From contig CANQYY010000008.1 in assembly GCA_947628225.1 (NCBI GenBank), forward strand, positions 1 through 64,000: 64,000 nucleotides of DNA, read 5' to 3'. Under the pieces are notes generated by a model. That model was not told the DNA's origin, ran no database searches, and saw only the letters and a list, made by a program, of their open reading frames with translations. Position 1 is the stretch's first letter. Each line of letters begins with the position of its first letter. Positions 35,088 through 43,270 of the stretch are shown piece by piece. Both the position numbers and the translations under genes were made by a program. The DNA is from an uncultured Lachnospiraceae bacterium. GTDB taxonomy: Bacteria; Bacillota; Clostridia; Lachnospirales; Lachnospiraceae.

Positions 35088-36095
35088 ATGGCTGGAAAAG
35101 CAAAAGCAGCAGAAGCGGGAAAAGTACGCTATCAGCGGCCGCATAAGTTGAAATATGGAAAATGGGGTCTTATCTTTATCCTGCCGTTTTTTGCTGCCTA
35201 TGCGTTATTTCAACTGTATCCTCTGCTTAAAACGTTTTATACCAGCTTCTTTTCACAATATCGAAGCACGCAGACGTTGCAGATGGTTACGGAATTTGTA
35301 GGATTTGATAATTATATCTCCGCTTTTACCCAGGGGGATTTGTTAAAATATTTTGGCAATACGATTTTGCTCTGGCTTCTTGGATTTATTCCACAGATTC
35401 TGCTGTCCCTGCTATTTGCCTCCTGGTTTACGGACATTCGTCTGAAACTGAAGGGCACAGGGGCGGTAAAGGTTATTTTATATCTGCCGAATATGCTGAT
35501 GGCATCCTCGATTGCCGTATTGTTTTGTAAATTGTTCGCAGTAAACGGACCGGTCAATAGCATACTGACAGGCCTGGGCGGGCAAGCCTATGACTTTTTA
35601 AGCAGTGAATGGGGCATCCGGTTATTAGTTGCCTTTATTCAGTTTCTGATGTGGACGGGAAATACTACCATTCTTTTGATGGCGGGTATTATGGGAATCG
35701 ACCCGGCGCTGTATGAGGCTTCCTCGATTGACGGAGCCAGCGCAGGACAGCAGTTCCGGCAGATCACGATTCCGATGCTGAAGCCGATTCTTTTGTATGT
35801 GCTGGTTACTTCTATGATCGGCGGTCTGCAGCTGTTCGATATTCCAAGGCTGCTGACAAATAATCTGGGCGGCCCGAGCGGTGTGGCTAAGACCGTGGTA
35901 ATGGATATTAGCTCCCGTATTACCGGTTCCGGAGATATAGGAGTAGCGGGTTCAGAATCTGTCATCCTGTTCTTAGTGGCAGGTTTGCTTGGAATCTTCC
36001 TGTTCCGTATTATGCAGAGCGACGATGCTAAAGAGGCAAAGGCGAATAAGAAGGCTAAGAAAAATGCCCTGAAAGCAGCAAAGGGGGTGCAGTAA
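35088..36095 (+). CDS. CUT1 ABC transporter permease (MalF/UgpA-like)
   Basis: 335 aa with AAGGGGG before the ATG. About six membrane helices (GLIFILPFFAAYALFQLYPL, TILLWLLGFIPQILLSLLFA). The EAA loop for ATPase docking is seen in PALYEASSIDGASAGQQFRQITIPMLKP. Unusual Lys/Ala-rich tails flank the core (start AGKAKAAEAGK, end KANKKAKKNALKAAKG). The stop directly abuts the next permease's ATG. Confidence 0.93.
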   Translation: MAGKAKAAEAGKVRYQRPHKLKYGKWGLIFILPFFAAYALFQLYPLLKTFYTSFFSQYRSTQTLQMVTEFVGFDNYISAFTQGDLLKYFGNTILLWLLGFIPQILLSLLFASWFTDIRLKLKGTGAVKVILYLPNMLMASSIAVLFCKLFAVNGPVNSILTGLGGQAYDFLSSEWGIRLLVAFIQFLMWTGNTTILLMAGIMGIDPALYEASSIDGASAGQQFRQITIPMLKPILLYVLVTSMIGGLQLFDIPRLLTNNLGGPSGVAKTVVMDISSRITGSGDIGVAGSESVILFLVAGLLGIFLFRIMQSDDAKEAKANKKAKKNALKAAKGVQ

Positions 36096-36977
36096 ATGGC
36101 TAAAACGAGTAATTTATCAGCAGCGGAGATCCGGGGACACCGGTTTTTGATCGTACGGCGTATTATTGCCTATCTGGTGCTGATTCTTATCTGTGTCATT
36201 GCCCTGTTCCCTTTCGTTACGCTGGTAATCAATATGACAAAGGATCATGCCACCCTGACCAGCAGTTTCAGCCTGATACCGGGAACAGATTTCGTAAATA
36301 ACTGGCAGAAGGTTCTGGCGGATGCGAATACGCCGCTGTTTCGCTCAATGCTTAACAGCCTTATCGTGGCGGCGTCTTCCTGTATTCTCAGCGTGTATTT
36401 CTCTACCCTGACTGCGTATGGTCTGCACGCCTATGATTTCCGCCTGAAAAAGGCAGCCTTTGTTATCATTATGGTTATTTTGATGGTGCCGACCCAGGTA
36501 TCGGCGCTGGGCTTTGTCGATATGATGAAATCCTGGGGCTTATATGAGTCTTATATTCCACTGATCTTCCCGACCATTGCTTCCCCGGCGGTGTTCTTCT
36601 TCATCAAGCAGTATATGGAGAGCTCCCTGCCGTTGGAAATTGTGGAAGCGGGCAGGATTGACGGCGGACATGAATTTTATATTTTTAACTTTGTTGTCCT
36701 GCCGATTTTGAAACCGGCGATGGCAGTGCAGTTGATCTTCCAGTTTGTTGCATCCTGGAATAACTACTTCCTGCCGCAGTTGTTGATGGCGACGAACAGT
36801 AAAAATGCCACCCTTCCGCTGGTTATTGCCGGACTTCAGGCAGAGGCTAACAAAAACTTCGATTTAGGTAAGATTTACATGATGCTGGGACTTGCGATCG
36901 TTCCGTTGATTATTGTGTATCTGTGCCTGTCGAAATTTATTATCCGAGGTATTGCTCTGGGTTCTGTGAAGGGCTAA
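36096..36977 (+). CDS. CUT1 ABC transporter permease (MalG/UgpE-like)
   Basis: 293 aa, starting on the base after the previous stop and using AAAGGGGG inside that gene's end. Six helices. The EAA motif is in PLEIVEAGRIDGGHEFYIFNFVVLPILKP. MalG-type start (ALFPFVTLVINMTKD) and end (FIIRGIALGSVKG). It pairs with the upstream permease to form the channel of the importer. Confidence 0.93.
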   Translation: MAKTSNLSAAEIRGHRFLIVRRIIAYLVLILICVIALFPFVTLVINMTKDHATLTSSFSLIPGTDFVNNWQKVLADANTPLFRSMLNSLIVAASSCILSVYFSTLTAYGLHAYDFRLKKAAFVIIMVILMVPTQVSALGFVDMMKSWGLYESYIPLIFPTIASPAVFFFIKQYMESSLPLEIVEAGRIDGGHEFYIFNFVVLPILKPAMAVQLIFQFVASWNNYFLPQLLMATNSKNATLPLVIAGLQAEANKNFDLGKIYMMLGLAIVPLIIVYLCLSKFIIRGIALGSVKG

Positions 36978-37009
36978 ACATAACAGGCAGCCAAAAATTT
37001 ATGACAATG

Positions 37010-37060
37010 AAAAATCCACGAATTGCTTTACATCCAATGTCCGGCAGTTCGTGGATTTTT
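37010..37060. terminator. Bidirectional terminator after the transporter operon
   Basis: AAAAATCCACGAA (37010-37022) and complement TTCGTGGATTTTT (37048-37060) form a 13-bp stem between convergent genes. Confidence 0.9.
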
Positions 37061-37086
37061 ATAAATCAGGGATAAAAGGAAAGTTC

Positions 37087-37521
37087 CTACAAATATTTTC
37101 TCAGTTCCTTACATAATTCCTCTTCAATTCCAATCAGACGGTTACAGATGTCCTTTGCCGTCTGATTTGCTGTTTTATACTGGTTCAGGTACTTATTTAA
37201 GGATTTCACGCCCATGTTACAGCCGTCTGTGATCAAATCTGCGACAGTGGCATCGGAATTACTCATGCCGATTTTCATATTGGTTTTTAGCCAGGACATG
37301 CTCTTTGCCATGGCGCTGGGATCCTTTTCCTCGCTCTGGTACTGGATGAGGAGATTGTGAATCTCATTTCCCAGTTTTTCGTGATGATCCTTACTTTCCG
37401 ACAGCAGTTGTTTTAGCTTGGAATCCTGAATCTTTTCTAATACCTCATCAATGCTGGTCACTGCCATCTTAGAGCCGGAATCGCATTCTTTAAGTAAACA
37501 AATGGTATCGTCTTTTTCCAT
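37087..37521 (-). CDS. Ferritin-like four-helix protein of unknown function
   Basis: 144 aa from the ATG at 37521 (GGAGG 7 bases upstream; 22 codons of open frame before it lack a site). Amphipathic helices with His/Glu spacing (LSESKDHHEKLGNEIHNLL) and a central stretch SWLKTNMKIGMSNSDATVAD resemble the DUF2383/ferritin-like stress proteins common in Clostridia. Metal ligands of a true ferritin are not complete. It converges on the sugar transporter operon. Confidence 0.6.
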   Translation of the reverse strand: MEKDDTICLLKECDSGSKMAVTSIDEVLEKIQDSKLKQLLSESKDHHEKLGNEIHNLLIQYQSEEKDPSAMAKSMSWLKTNMKIGMSNSDATVADLITDGCNMGVKSLNKYLNQYKTANQTAKDICNRLIGIEEELCKELRKYL

Positions 37522-37677
37522 ATCAAACCTCCGATTTTTATTTTTAGTTTTCCCAATAAAAGCTATAATATTACAGGATCTTTTCACATATATAAAACAA
37601 AACGCTCATATTTTGTATTAAAGGGAAAAAAGACCGGATGAGATAGGACGGGCGGTTTTCAAGATGGAGGGAGCAGG

Positions 37678-38145
37678 ATGTATAAAAAAAGAGTGTTGAT
37701 TCAGTGTATTATTATTCCATTGGCAGTGGGGGTAGTGTCGGCATTACTCTCAAGAGGGGGGATGGAGGCGTTTGCCGTCTTAAATAAGCCCCCATTGTCC
37801 CCGCCGGGCTGGCTGTTCCCTGTCGTGTGGACAATTCTTTATATTCTCATGGGGATATCATCTTATATCATATTGACTTCAGGGGCGGCGCCTCAGGATA
37901 TAAAAAGGGCGTTGACAACTTATGCCCTCCAGCTGGCGGTAAATTTCTTCTGGTCTATTTTTTTCTTCCGGCTGGAATGGTATCTGTTTTCCTTCTTTTG
38001 GCTTGTTTTCCTCTGGGCGCTGATTTTGCTTATGGAAATTCAATTTTACCGCATTGCTAAGGTGGCGGCATATCTGAACCTTTTATATCTTGTCTGGGTG
38101 GCATTTGCCGGGTATTTAAATCTGGGAATCTGGTGGCTGAATTAA
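37678..38145 (+). CDS. tspO: TspO/MBR family membrane protein
   Basis: 155 aa, five predicted membrane helices, the normal TspO size. Signature residues: NKPPLSPPGWLFPVVWTILY, LQLAVNFFWSIFFF and LNLLYLVWVAFAGYLN. TspO proteins bind tetrapyrroles or sterol-like ligands and affect stress responses; the natural ligand in this group is unsettled. GGAGGGAGCAGG precedes the ATG. Confidence 0.93.
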   Translation: MYKKRVLIQCIIIPLAVGVVSALLSRGGMEAFAVLNKPPLSPPGWLFPVVWTILYILMGISSYIILTSGAAPQDIKRALTTYALQLAVNFFWSIFFFRLEWYLFSFFWLVFLWALILLMEIQFYRIAKVAAYLNLLYLVWVAFAGYLNLGIWWLN

Positions 38146-38270
38146 CAAAGAGCGCCTGATTTGACTTCTTTTGCCGGATATATTATCATAAGGGAAAATA
38201 TACACCGGAGTGTACAGACTGCCGCAGTCCTTCTGCTTTGTCCGGATAACGCTCCGGGATGGAGGAAGCT

Positions 38271-38627
38271 ATGGAAATCGCAACAAGACATTTTGTTCGT
38301 CCGGAACATATGAACCATCATCAGACCTTATATGCCGGTTACATTTCAGAGTGGGTTACGGAGGCAGCCATGATAGGAGTAACCGGCCTGTTGAAAAGTA
38401 CGGAAAATGTTGTACTGGCTGCTGTGAAAGAAATTTCTGTCACAAAAGAAGTAGTCAGCGGCGTGATTCTTGAATTATGGCAGGAAACAAAAAGGATAGG
38501 TACTACAAGCGTAGAAATACAGATAACCGGACGAAACTTTCTGACGGGAGAGGTTCATCTTACCGGAAGCGCCGTCTTTGTCACAGTGGACGAGCAGGGC
38601 AGAAAAATCCCGCATGGATTGCGCTAA
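38271..38627 (+). CDS. Hotdog-fold acyl-CoA thioesterase
   Basis: 118 aa from the ATG at 38271, since GGAGG 6 bases upstream serves that codon and not the ATG at 38259. The acyl-CoA hydrolase hotdog pattern is present: RPEHMNHHQTLYAGYISEWVTEAA, then ELWQETKRIGTTSVEIQI. It should hydrolyse an acyl-CoA thioester, substrate unknown. It converges on the exported propeller-like gene with a 4-bp gap. Confidence 0.8.
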   Translation: MEIATRHFVRPEHMNHHQTLYAGYISEWVTEAAMIGVTGLLKSTENVVLAAVKEISVTKEVVSGVILELWQETKRIGTTSVEIQITGRNFLTGEVHLTGSAVFVTVDEQGRKIPHGLR

Positions 38628-38631
38628 GGCG

Positions 38632-39609
38632 TTATTCGGCAGCCGGAGAAGACGCATTCAGATAATATAAATGTATTCTACTGCTGTCGTCTAAAAGGGA
38701 AATATACAAAGTATTATCTCTGGCAGCGGCAAAGAAACGGATCCGGTTTATGGCAGTAATGGGAAGCTCCGATATATCTGCTACTTTTTTTAATGCGGCG
38801 TCCTCCTGCGCGCCGCAAAAAAGACCGTCTTTTGAGAGGACATAAAGCCGTTCCCTGTAGTTTGCCATATAAAACGGTTCTGAGCTATCCGGGGAATTGC
38901 CGAGGGAAACCGTGCCGGAAACTTCCCCGGTGCGGATATCGTATCGGAGAATCCGGTTATTTTTCCGGTCCGGGGAGAGATATTCATAGCGATAAAAAGA
39001 ATTGCACCCCGCCGTACCGGTAATATCGGATGCCCCCAGAGCCTGTCCCTCCGCGATATTGTAAAACTTTACAGCGCCGTTATGATAGGTCAGCGCCAGA
39101 GCAGTGCCGTTGAATTTAATATCCTGTACGCCGCAGGAAACGGTACGCTTTTTTGGGGAGAGGGCAATATCCGCGCCGACAGGGGGTACGGCGCTTATTT
39201 TCTGCAGGGGTATTTTTTTAATACGGTTTTTGTTTGTCAGAAAAACAAGACTTTGTTTTGTGTTCCCTTTGTCTGCGTCATATTTTCTGCAGGCGAAAAG
39301 CCTGCCTGTGGAATTGAAAACAAAATGCTCCAAAACATAATGGGAAGGGATTTTCCAGTGATTTTTCACGGAAGAAAAACGCTTATCCGGCTGCAGGGTG
39401 CGGATGGCATAGGTGTGCTTTTTTTTCTGTATCAGGTGCAGCGTATTGCCGGCAGGGTTATAGGCAAAAGCCTCCGCCTGCAAATGAGCCAGCGGAATTT
39501 CTTTTATCCGGGAAGTTTTTTCTGCCGCCTTTTTGTCCCGGTAAGGAGAAAGAAAAGTACCGGCAAGAGAGAAAAGAAAAAACGAAAAATAGGCAATATA
39601 TTTTTTCAT
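38632..39609 (-). CDS. Exported beta-propeller-like protein of unknown function
   Basis: 325 aa from the ATG at 39609 (GAGGT upstream), giving a clean signal sequence MKKYIAYFSFFLFSLAGTFLS. The rest consists of repeated strand pairs of the seven-bladed type (TLHLIQKKKHTYAIRTLQPD, VFLTNKNRIKKIPL, ILRYDIRTGEVSGTVSLG, RLYVLSKDGLFCG), suggesting a propeller of WD/NHL kind. No catalytic motif is seen. Confidence 0.6.
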   Translation of the reverse strand: MKKYIAYFSFFLFSLAGTFLSPYRDKKAAEKTSRIKEIPLAHLQAEAFAYNPAGNTLHLIQKKKHTYAIRTLQPDKRFSSVKNHWKIPSHYVLEHFVFNSTGRLFACRKYDADKGNTKQSLVFLTNKNRIKKIPLQKISAVPPVGADIALSPKKRTVSCGVQDIKFNGTALALTYHNGAVKFYNIAEGQALGASDITGTAGCNSFYRYEYLSPDRKNNRILRYDIRTGEVSGTVSLGNSPDSSEPFYMANYRERLYVLSKDGLFCGAQEDAALKKVADISELPITAINRIRFFAAARDNTLYISLLDDSSRIHLYYLNASSPAAE

Positions 39610-39752
39610 GGACAAGTACCTCGTTTCGGCAAAAAAATCATGGATATTATAACAATATGCCCGATCGCAAAAAAATATGCCAACAAAAAAAGCTGCCGCA
39701 TGCAAATGGATTTTTACAGTCCTTCCATTTGTATGGGCAGCCTGCCGCCGGC

Positions 39753-40211
39753 TTATGCCATGCCGTTTGCCGTTTTGTATTTATAAATCATCTCGGCGTG
39801 ATTTTGCTCTTCTGTCTGGATATGATTGAGCAGTTTCCGTATATTGGTAGCTGCAAATTGGAATAAATCCGTATTGTAAGTGGAGGATACCAGCTTCTCT
39901 GTCGCAATGGAATCCGTGCACAGAAACTGGTCGTGCTGTTTTTCCTCGGAATTATCCGTGGAAGAATAAGTGGTGCTGGGGGAGTAGCCCTCTGTGCCGG
40001 TAGTGGCGGCCTCCACCTGCGGGACGTCACCCTTTAATACCTGTCCGAGGGAGTCAAAATGCTCCTGCTCTTCATCCCCGATTTGATGGAACAGGTCTTT
40101 TAGCTGCCGGTCATGCGCAGATTCTTCATAAAAACGGTATTTTTCTATACATGTTTTTTCCTGCGTCTGTAAATCTTTAATTACGGTTGTTTCTTTTTCT
40201 GTTAATTGCAT
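39753..40211 (-). CDS. CotF-like spore coat / ferritin-like protein
   Basis: 152 aa. Two helical halves (EKTCIEKYRFYEESAHDRQL with QIGDEEQEHFDSL, and ATNIRKLLNHIQTEEQNHAE) flank a Thr/Ser/Gly-rich linker. The E...H and EEQxH patterns are those of the Coat_F group. In spore formers these are minor coat proteins, so the gene hints that the host sporulates. AGGAGA precedes the ATG. Confidence 0.75.
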   Translation of the reverse strand: MQLTEKETTVIKDLQTQEKTCIEKYRFYEESAHDRQLKDLFHQIGDEEQEHFDSLGQVLKGDVPQVEAATTGTEGYSPSTTYSSTDNSEEKQHDQFLCTDSIATEKLVSSTYNTDLFQFAATNIRKLLNHIQTEEQNHAEMIYKYKTANGMA

Positions 40212-40335
40212 AATAACAATCTCCTTTTCTTTTTTTTCAGTATTTCCAAAAATGGAAAAAATATGCTAAAATAGTTTTCATTTTACCGGAAATATGTTAA
40301 AATAAATCATAATAGTGAGAAAGGGGCATATTATT

Positions 40336-40623
40336 ATGAAATATTCAATCGAAGGCGCCCCGCTGCCGGTGGTGATCTGTGATTTGGAGGCAGGGGAAAC
40401 CATGATCACGGAAAAGGGAGCGATGTCATGGATGACGCCGAATATGAAGATGCAGACTACCGGAGGTGGAGTTGGCAAAATGGTAGGGAGGATGTTTGGC
40501 GGCGAGGCAATGTTCCAGAACCGTTATACGGCAGAAGGAGGACCGGGGAAGATTTACCTGCAGTCTATGCCGGTAAATCAGGTGGCAGATGCGCTCCGTC
40601 CGTTCTTCCCGACTGGAAACTAA
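40336..40623 (+). CDS. AIM24/TIGR00266-family protein, internally shortened
   Basis: 95 aa from the ATG at 40336 (AAAGGGG upstream). Residues 1-67 match the N-terminus of AIM24-family proteins (LEAGETMITEKGAMSWMTPN, MFGGEAMFQNRYTAEG). The last ~25 residues (GPGKIYLQSMPVNQVADALR, PFFPTG) match the family's C-terminus. Full-length members are about 220-240 aa, so the middle ~130 residues are missing without a frame break, near base 40535. It may be a deletion derivative or a natural short form. It is followed after 22 bp by a membrane protein gene. Confidence 0.65.
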   Translation: MKYSIEGAPLPVVICDLEAGETMITEKGAMSWMTPNMKMQTTGGGVGKMVGRMFGGEAMFQNRYTAEGGPGKIYLQSMPVNQVADALRPFFPTGN

Positions 40624-40645
40624 TAAAAAAATAGGAGGACTTGTT

Positions 40646-41275
40646 ATGAAAGAAAATCATACGTTATCATTTGCCGGGACGTCATGGAAGATGCCGCTTC
40701 GGGTGCTGTCGATTATTACTTTGTTTATCAGCGCCTATACGCTGGCGCAGGCAGTCCTGGTACTGGTTGAAGATTATCAGCGGCAGAATCTGTCCATGCT
40801 GGTAGTAGTGCTTTATCTTCTTGTGACGCCGCTGTCCTTTCTGGCTGCCCTGTTCTTTGCCTATACCATCCACCGCATGTCGGCAGACAGAGGGGCGGAT
40901 AATCAGTTTATCATAGGCTATGCAATTTTAGTGCTGGCAGCAGTGGATAATCTGATCTATATCTCCATCCATTATTCCGGAGATGCCCTCAGTTTTTATC
41001 TGCTGGGAGGGATCTGGCTTATCTGTTATATCATCTGCTTTTTATATTATCAGGATTTGGGAAACCGGCCATTGGCGCTTTGCGCGGCAATTCTTCTCGT
41101 AGCCTGTGCTCTGCTGCAGTTAGAGGAGGCGGTGCGGTATTTTCTGGATCCGAATATTGCCTTTGATTTTACCGGCTATTATTTTTCCCAGACGGTATTG
41201 AATGCTTTGCTGGCAGTGGAAACCCTTCTGTTTGTTCTGGGGCTGCAAAAAGGCGTTGCAGTGAAAGATACCTGA
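40646..41275 (+). CDS. Multi-pass membrane protein of unknown function
   Basis: 209 aa from the ATG at 40646 (TAGGAGG upstream). Six hydrophobic segments are visible (VLSIITLFISAYTLAQAVLV, VVVLYLLVTPLSFLAALFFA, FIIGYAILVLAAVDNLIYI and others). No family is recognised. The 22-bp gap after the AIM24-like gene suggests one operon, ended by the 41311 terminator. Confidence 0.65.
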   Translation: MKENHTLSFAGTSWKMPLRVLSIITLFISAYTLAQAVLVLVEDYQRQNLSMLVVVLYLLVTPLSFLAALFFAYTIHRMSADRGADNQFIIGYAILVLAAVDNLIYISIHYSGDALSFYLLGGIWLICYIICFLYYQDLGNRPLALCAAILLVACALLQLEEAVRYFLDPNIAFDFTGYYFSQTVLNALLAVETLLFVLGLQKGVAVKDT

Positions 41276-41310
41276 TTTTGCGCAAAGAATAATAACAGGA
41301 TATTTGTTAT

Positions 41311-41352
41311 AACCGGCGGTACGTTTCCTTTTGGGTATCGCCGGTTTATTTT
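41311..41352 (+). terminator. Terminator after the membrane protein gene
   Basis: AACCGGCG (41311-41318) pairs with CGCCGGTT (41339-41346), followed by a T-rich tract. Confidence 0.8.
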
Positions 41353-41410
41353 CCTCTTATCGGGAAACGGCGCGCGGTACGGTTTCGCGCAGGAAATAAA
41401 AAGAAAACCG

Positions 41411-41438
41411 TTGACAATAAAAATCAGATTAGTATAAT
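41411..41438 (+). promoter_or_regulatory. Promoter of the KDPG aldolase operon
   Basis: TTGACA (41411-41416), 16 bp, TATAAT (41433-41438). Confidence 0.85.
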
Positions 41439-41522
41439 TAAAATTATAGGTTTTTTATTATAAAATCGTGTTTTGCATCAAAGGGCAGAAGACGATTTAA
41501 AAATAAAATTTGAAAAGGATTA

Positions 41523-41540
41523 TACGCAGAAATCTGCGTA
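41523..41540 (+). promoter_or_regulatory. 18-bp palindrome in the leader of the KDPG aldolase gene
   Basis: TACGCAGA-AA-TCTGCGTA is a perfect palindrome around AA, ending 2 bp before the GGAAAGGA ribosome site. It could be an operator or a leader hairpin affecting translation. Confidence 0.6.
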
Positions 41541-41556
41541 CCGGAAAGGAAAACAT

Positions 41557-42195
41557 ATGAATGCAGTATTAGAACAGTTTGGAAAAATCGGTATTGTGCC
41601 GGTTGTGGTATTAGACGATGCGAAGGATGCGGAACCTCTCGCGGAGGCGCTGTGCAAAGGGGGACTTCCCTGCGCGGAGGTGACCTTTCGGACGGCAGCG
41701 GCAGAGGAGGCTATCCGCCTTATATCAAGAAAATATCCGGAGATGCTCGTGGGAGCAGGAACAGTCCTCACAACGGGGCAGGTAGAGCGCGCCGTGGCGG
41801 CGGGAGCCCGCTTTATTGTGAGCCCGGGGCTTAATCCTAAAGTGGTTCAGTACTGTATTGACAGAAAGATACCGGTCGTTCCGGGAACCCAGACGCCCAG
41901 TGAGATGGAGCAGGCGTTGGATATGGGACTGGATGTCGTTAAATTCTTCCCGGCGGAACCGGCGGGAGGGCTAAAGATGATTAAAGCGGTGGCAGCTCCT
42001 TATACGACGCTGAAGTTTATGCCTACCGGCGGGATCAATTTAAACAATGCAGAAGAGTACCTGCAGTACGACCGCATCCTTGCCTGCGGCGGAAGCTGGA
42101 TGGTAAAGGGAGATCTCGTGGCAGCAGGCAAATTTGACGAGATTGAAAAGATGACAAAGGATGCCGCCGCCCTGGTTAAAAAGGTGCGGGGATAA
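41557..42195 (+). CDS. eda: KDPG/KHG aldolase (2-dehydro-3-deoxy-6-phosphogluconate aldolase)
   Basis: 213 aa from the ATG at 41557. Class I aldolase barrel with E41 in EVTFRT, VGAGTV, PGTQTPSEME and the Schiff-base Lys K129 in DVVKFFPAE. It splits KDPG into pyruvate and glyceraldehyde 3-phosphate, the last step of Entner-Doudoroff and hexuronate catabolism. The KDG kinase follows after 30 bp, so the pair takes KDG from pectin or uronic acids to central metabolism. Confidence 0.95.
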   Translation: MNAVLEQFGKIGIVPVVVLDDAKDAEPLAEALCKGGLPCAEVTFRTAAAEEAIRLISRKYPEMLVGAGTVLTTGQVERAVAAGARFIVSPGLNPKVVQYCIDRKIPVVPGTQTPSEMEQALDMGLDVVKFFPAEPAGGLKMIKAVAAPYTTLKFMPTGGINLNNAEEYLQYDRILACGGSWMVKGDLVAAGKFDEIEKMTKDAAALVKKVRG

Positions 42196-42225
42196 AAAAG
42201 GAATAGAAGAAAAGGAGATAAGAAA

Positions 42226-43251
42226 ATGGCAAAAAAAGTAGTTACATTCGGAGAACTGATGCTGCGGCTGGCGCCGGAGGGATATTATCGTTTTGTCCAG
42301 GCGGATACCTTTGGGGCGACCTATGGAGGCGGAGAGGCGAATGTCGCCGTATCTCTTGCCAATTATGGCATGGACGCAAAATTTGTTACGAAGCTGCCGG
42401 CGCATGAGATAGGACAGGCGGCAGTAAATTCCCTGAGAAAATACGGAGTAGATACGAGCGATATTGTGCGGGGCGGCGACCGCGTCGGAATTTATTTTCT
42501 GGAGAAGGGCGCTTCCCAAAGACCGTCCAAGGTTATTTATGACCGCGCCGGTTCTTCTATTGCCACTGCTTCTCAGGATGATTTTGACTGGAAAAAGATT
42601 TTTGACGGCGCAGACTGGTTTCATTTTACCGGTATTACCCCGGCGTTAAATGACGAGGTGGCGGCAATTTGTCTGGCAGCCTGTAAGGCGGCGAAGGAGG
42701 CGGGGATTACTGTTTCCTGCGACTTAAACTACCGAAATAAATTGTGGAGCAAGGAAAAGGCAGGAAAGGTTATGGGAGAGCTCTGTCAGTATGTAGATGT
42801 ATGTATCGCCAATGAAGAGGATGCCGCGGATGTGTTTGGCATCCGCTCTGCCGGGACGGATGTTACTGCCGGGACAGTAAACCAGGAAGGCTACAAGGAC
42901 GTGGCAAAGCAGCTGTCAGACCGCTTTGGCTTTAGCAAGGTGGCGATTACGTTGAGAGAATCTATTTCCGCTAATGATAACAACTGGTCTGCGATGCTTT
43001 ACGACGGAAAAGATTTTTATTTTAGTAAGAAATATAAGATGCACATTGTAGACCGGGTAGGGGGCGGCGACAGCTTTGGCGGCGGTTTGATCTGCGCGTC
43101 CCTAAACGGTTATTCTTCTCAGGAAACCATAGAATTTGCTGTAGCGGCTTCCTGTCTGAAACATTCCATTGAAGGCGACTATAACATGGTATCCATGGAT
43201 GAGGTATGGAAGCTTGCCGGCGGGGATGGCTCAGGGAGAGTGCAGCGGTAA
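42226..43251 (+). CDS. kdgK: 2-keto-3-deoxygluconate kinase (PfkB family)
   Basis: 341 aa with AAGGAGA upstream. PfkB signatures: TYGGGEANVAVSLANYGMD near the start and DRVGGGDSFGGG near the end with catalytic base D282. The family member order (aldolase next door) and motifs such as RAGSSIATA and DLNYRNKLW identify KDG kinase, which makes KDPG for the adjacent aldolase. Confidence 0.93.
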   Translation: MAKKVVTFGELMLRLAPEGYYRFVQADTFGATYGGGEANVAVSLANYGMDAKFVTKLPAHEIGQAAVNSLRKYGVDTSDIVRGGDRVGIYFLEKGASQRPSKVIYDRAGSSIATASQDDFDWKKIFDGADWFHFTGITPALNDEVAAICLAACKAAKEAGITVSCDLNYRNKLWSKEKAGKVMGELCQYVDVCIANEEDAADVFGIRSAGTDVTAGTVNQEGYKDVAKQLSDRFGFSKVAITLRESISANDNNWSAMLYDGKDFYFSKKYKMHIVDRVGGGDSFGGGLICASLNGYSSQETIEFAVAASCLKHSIEGDYNMVSMDEVWKLAGGDGSGRVQR

Positions 43252-43270
43252 GTAAAAAATTGCAGAAAGG

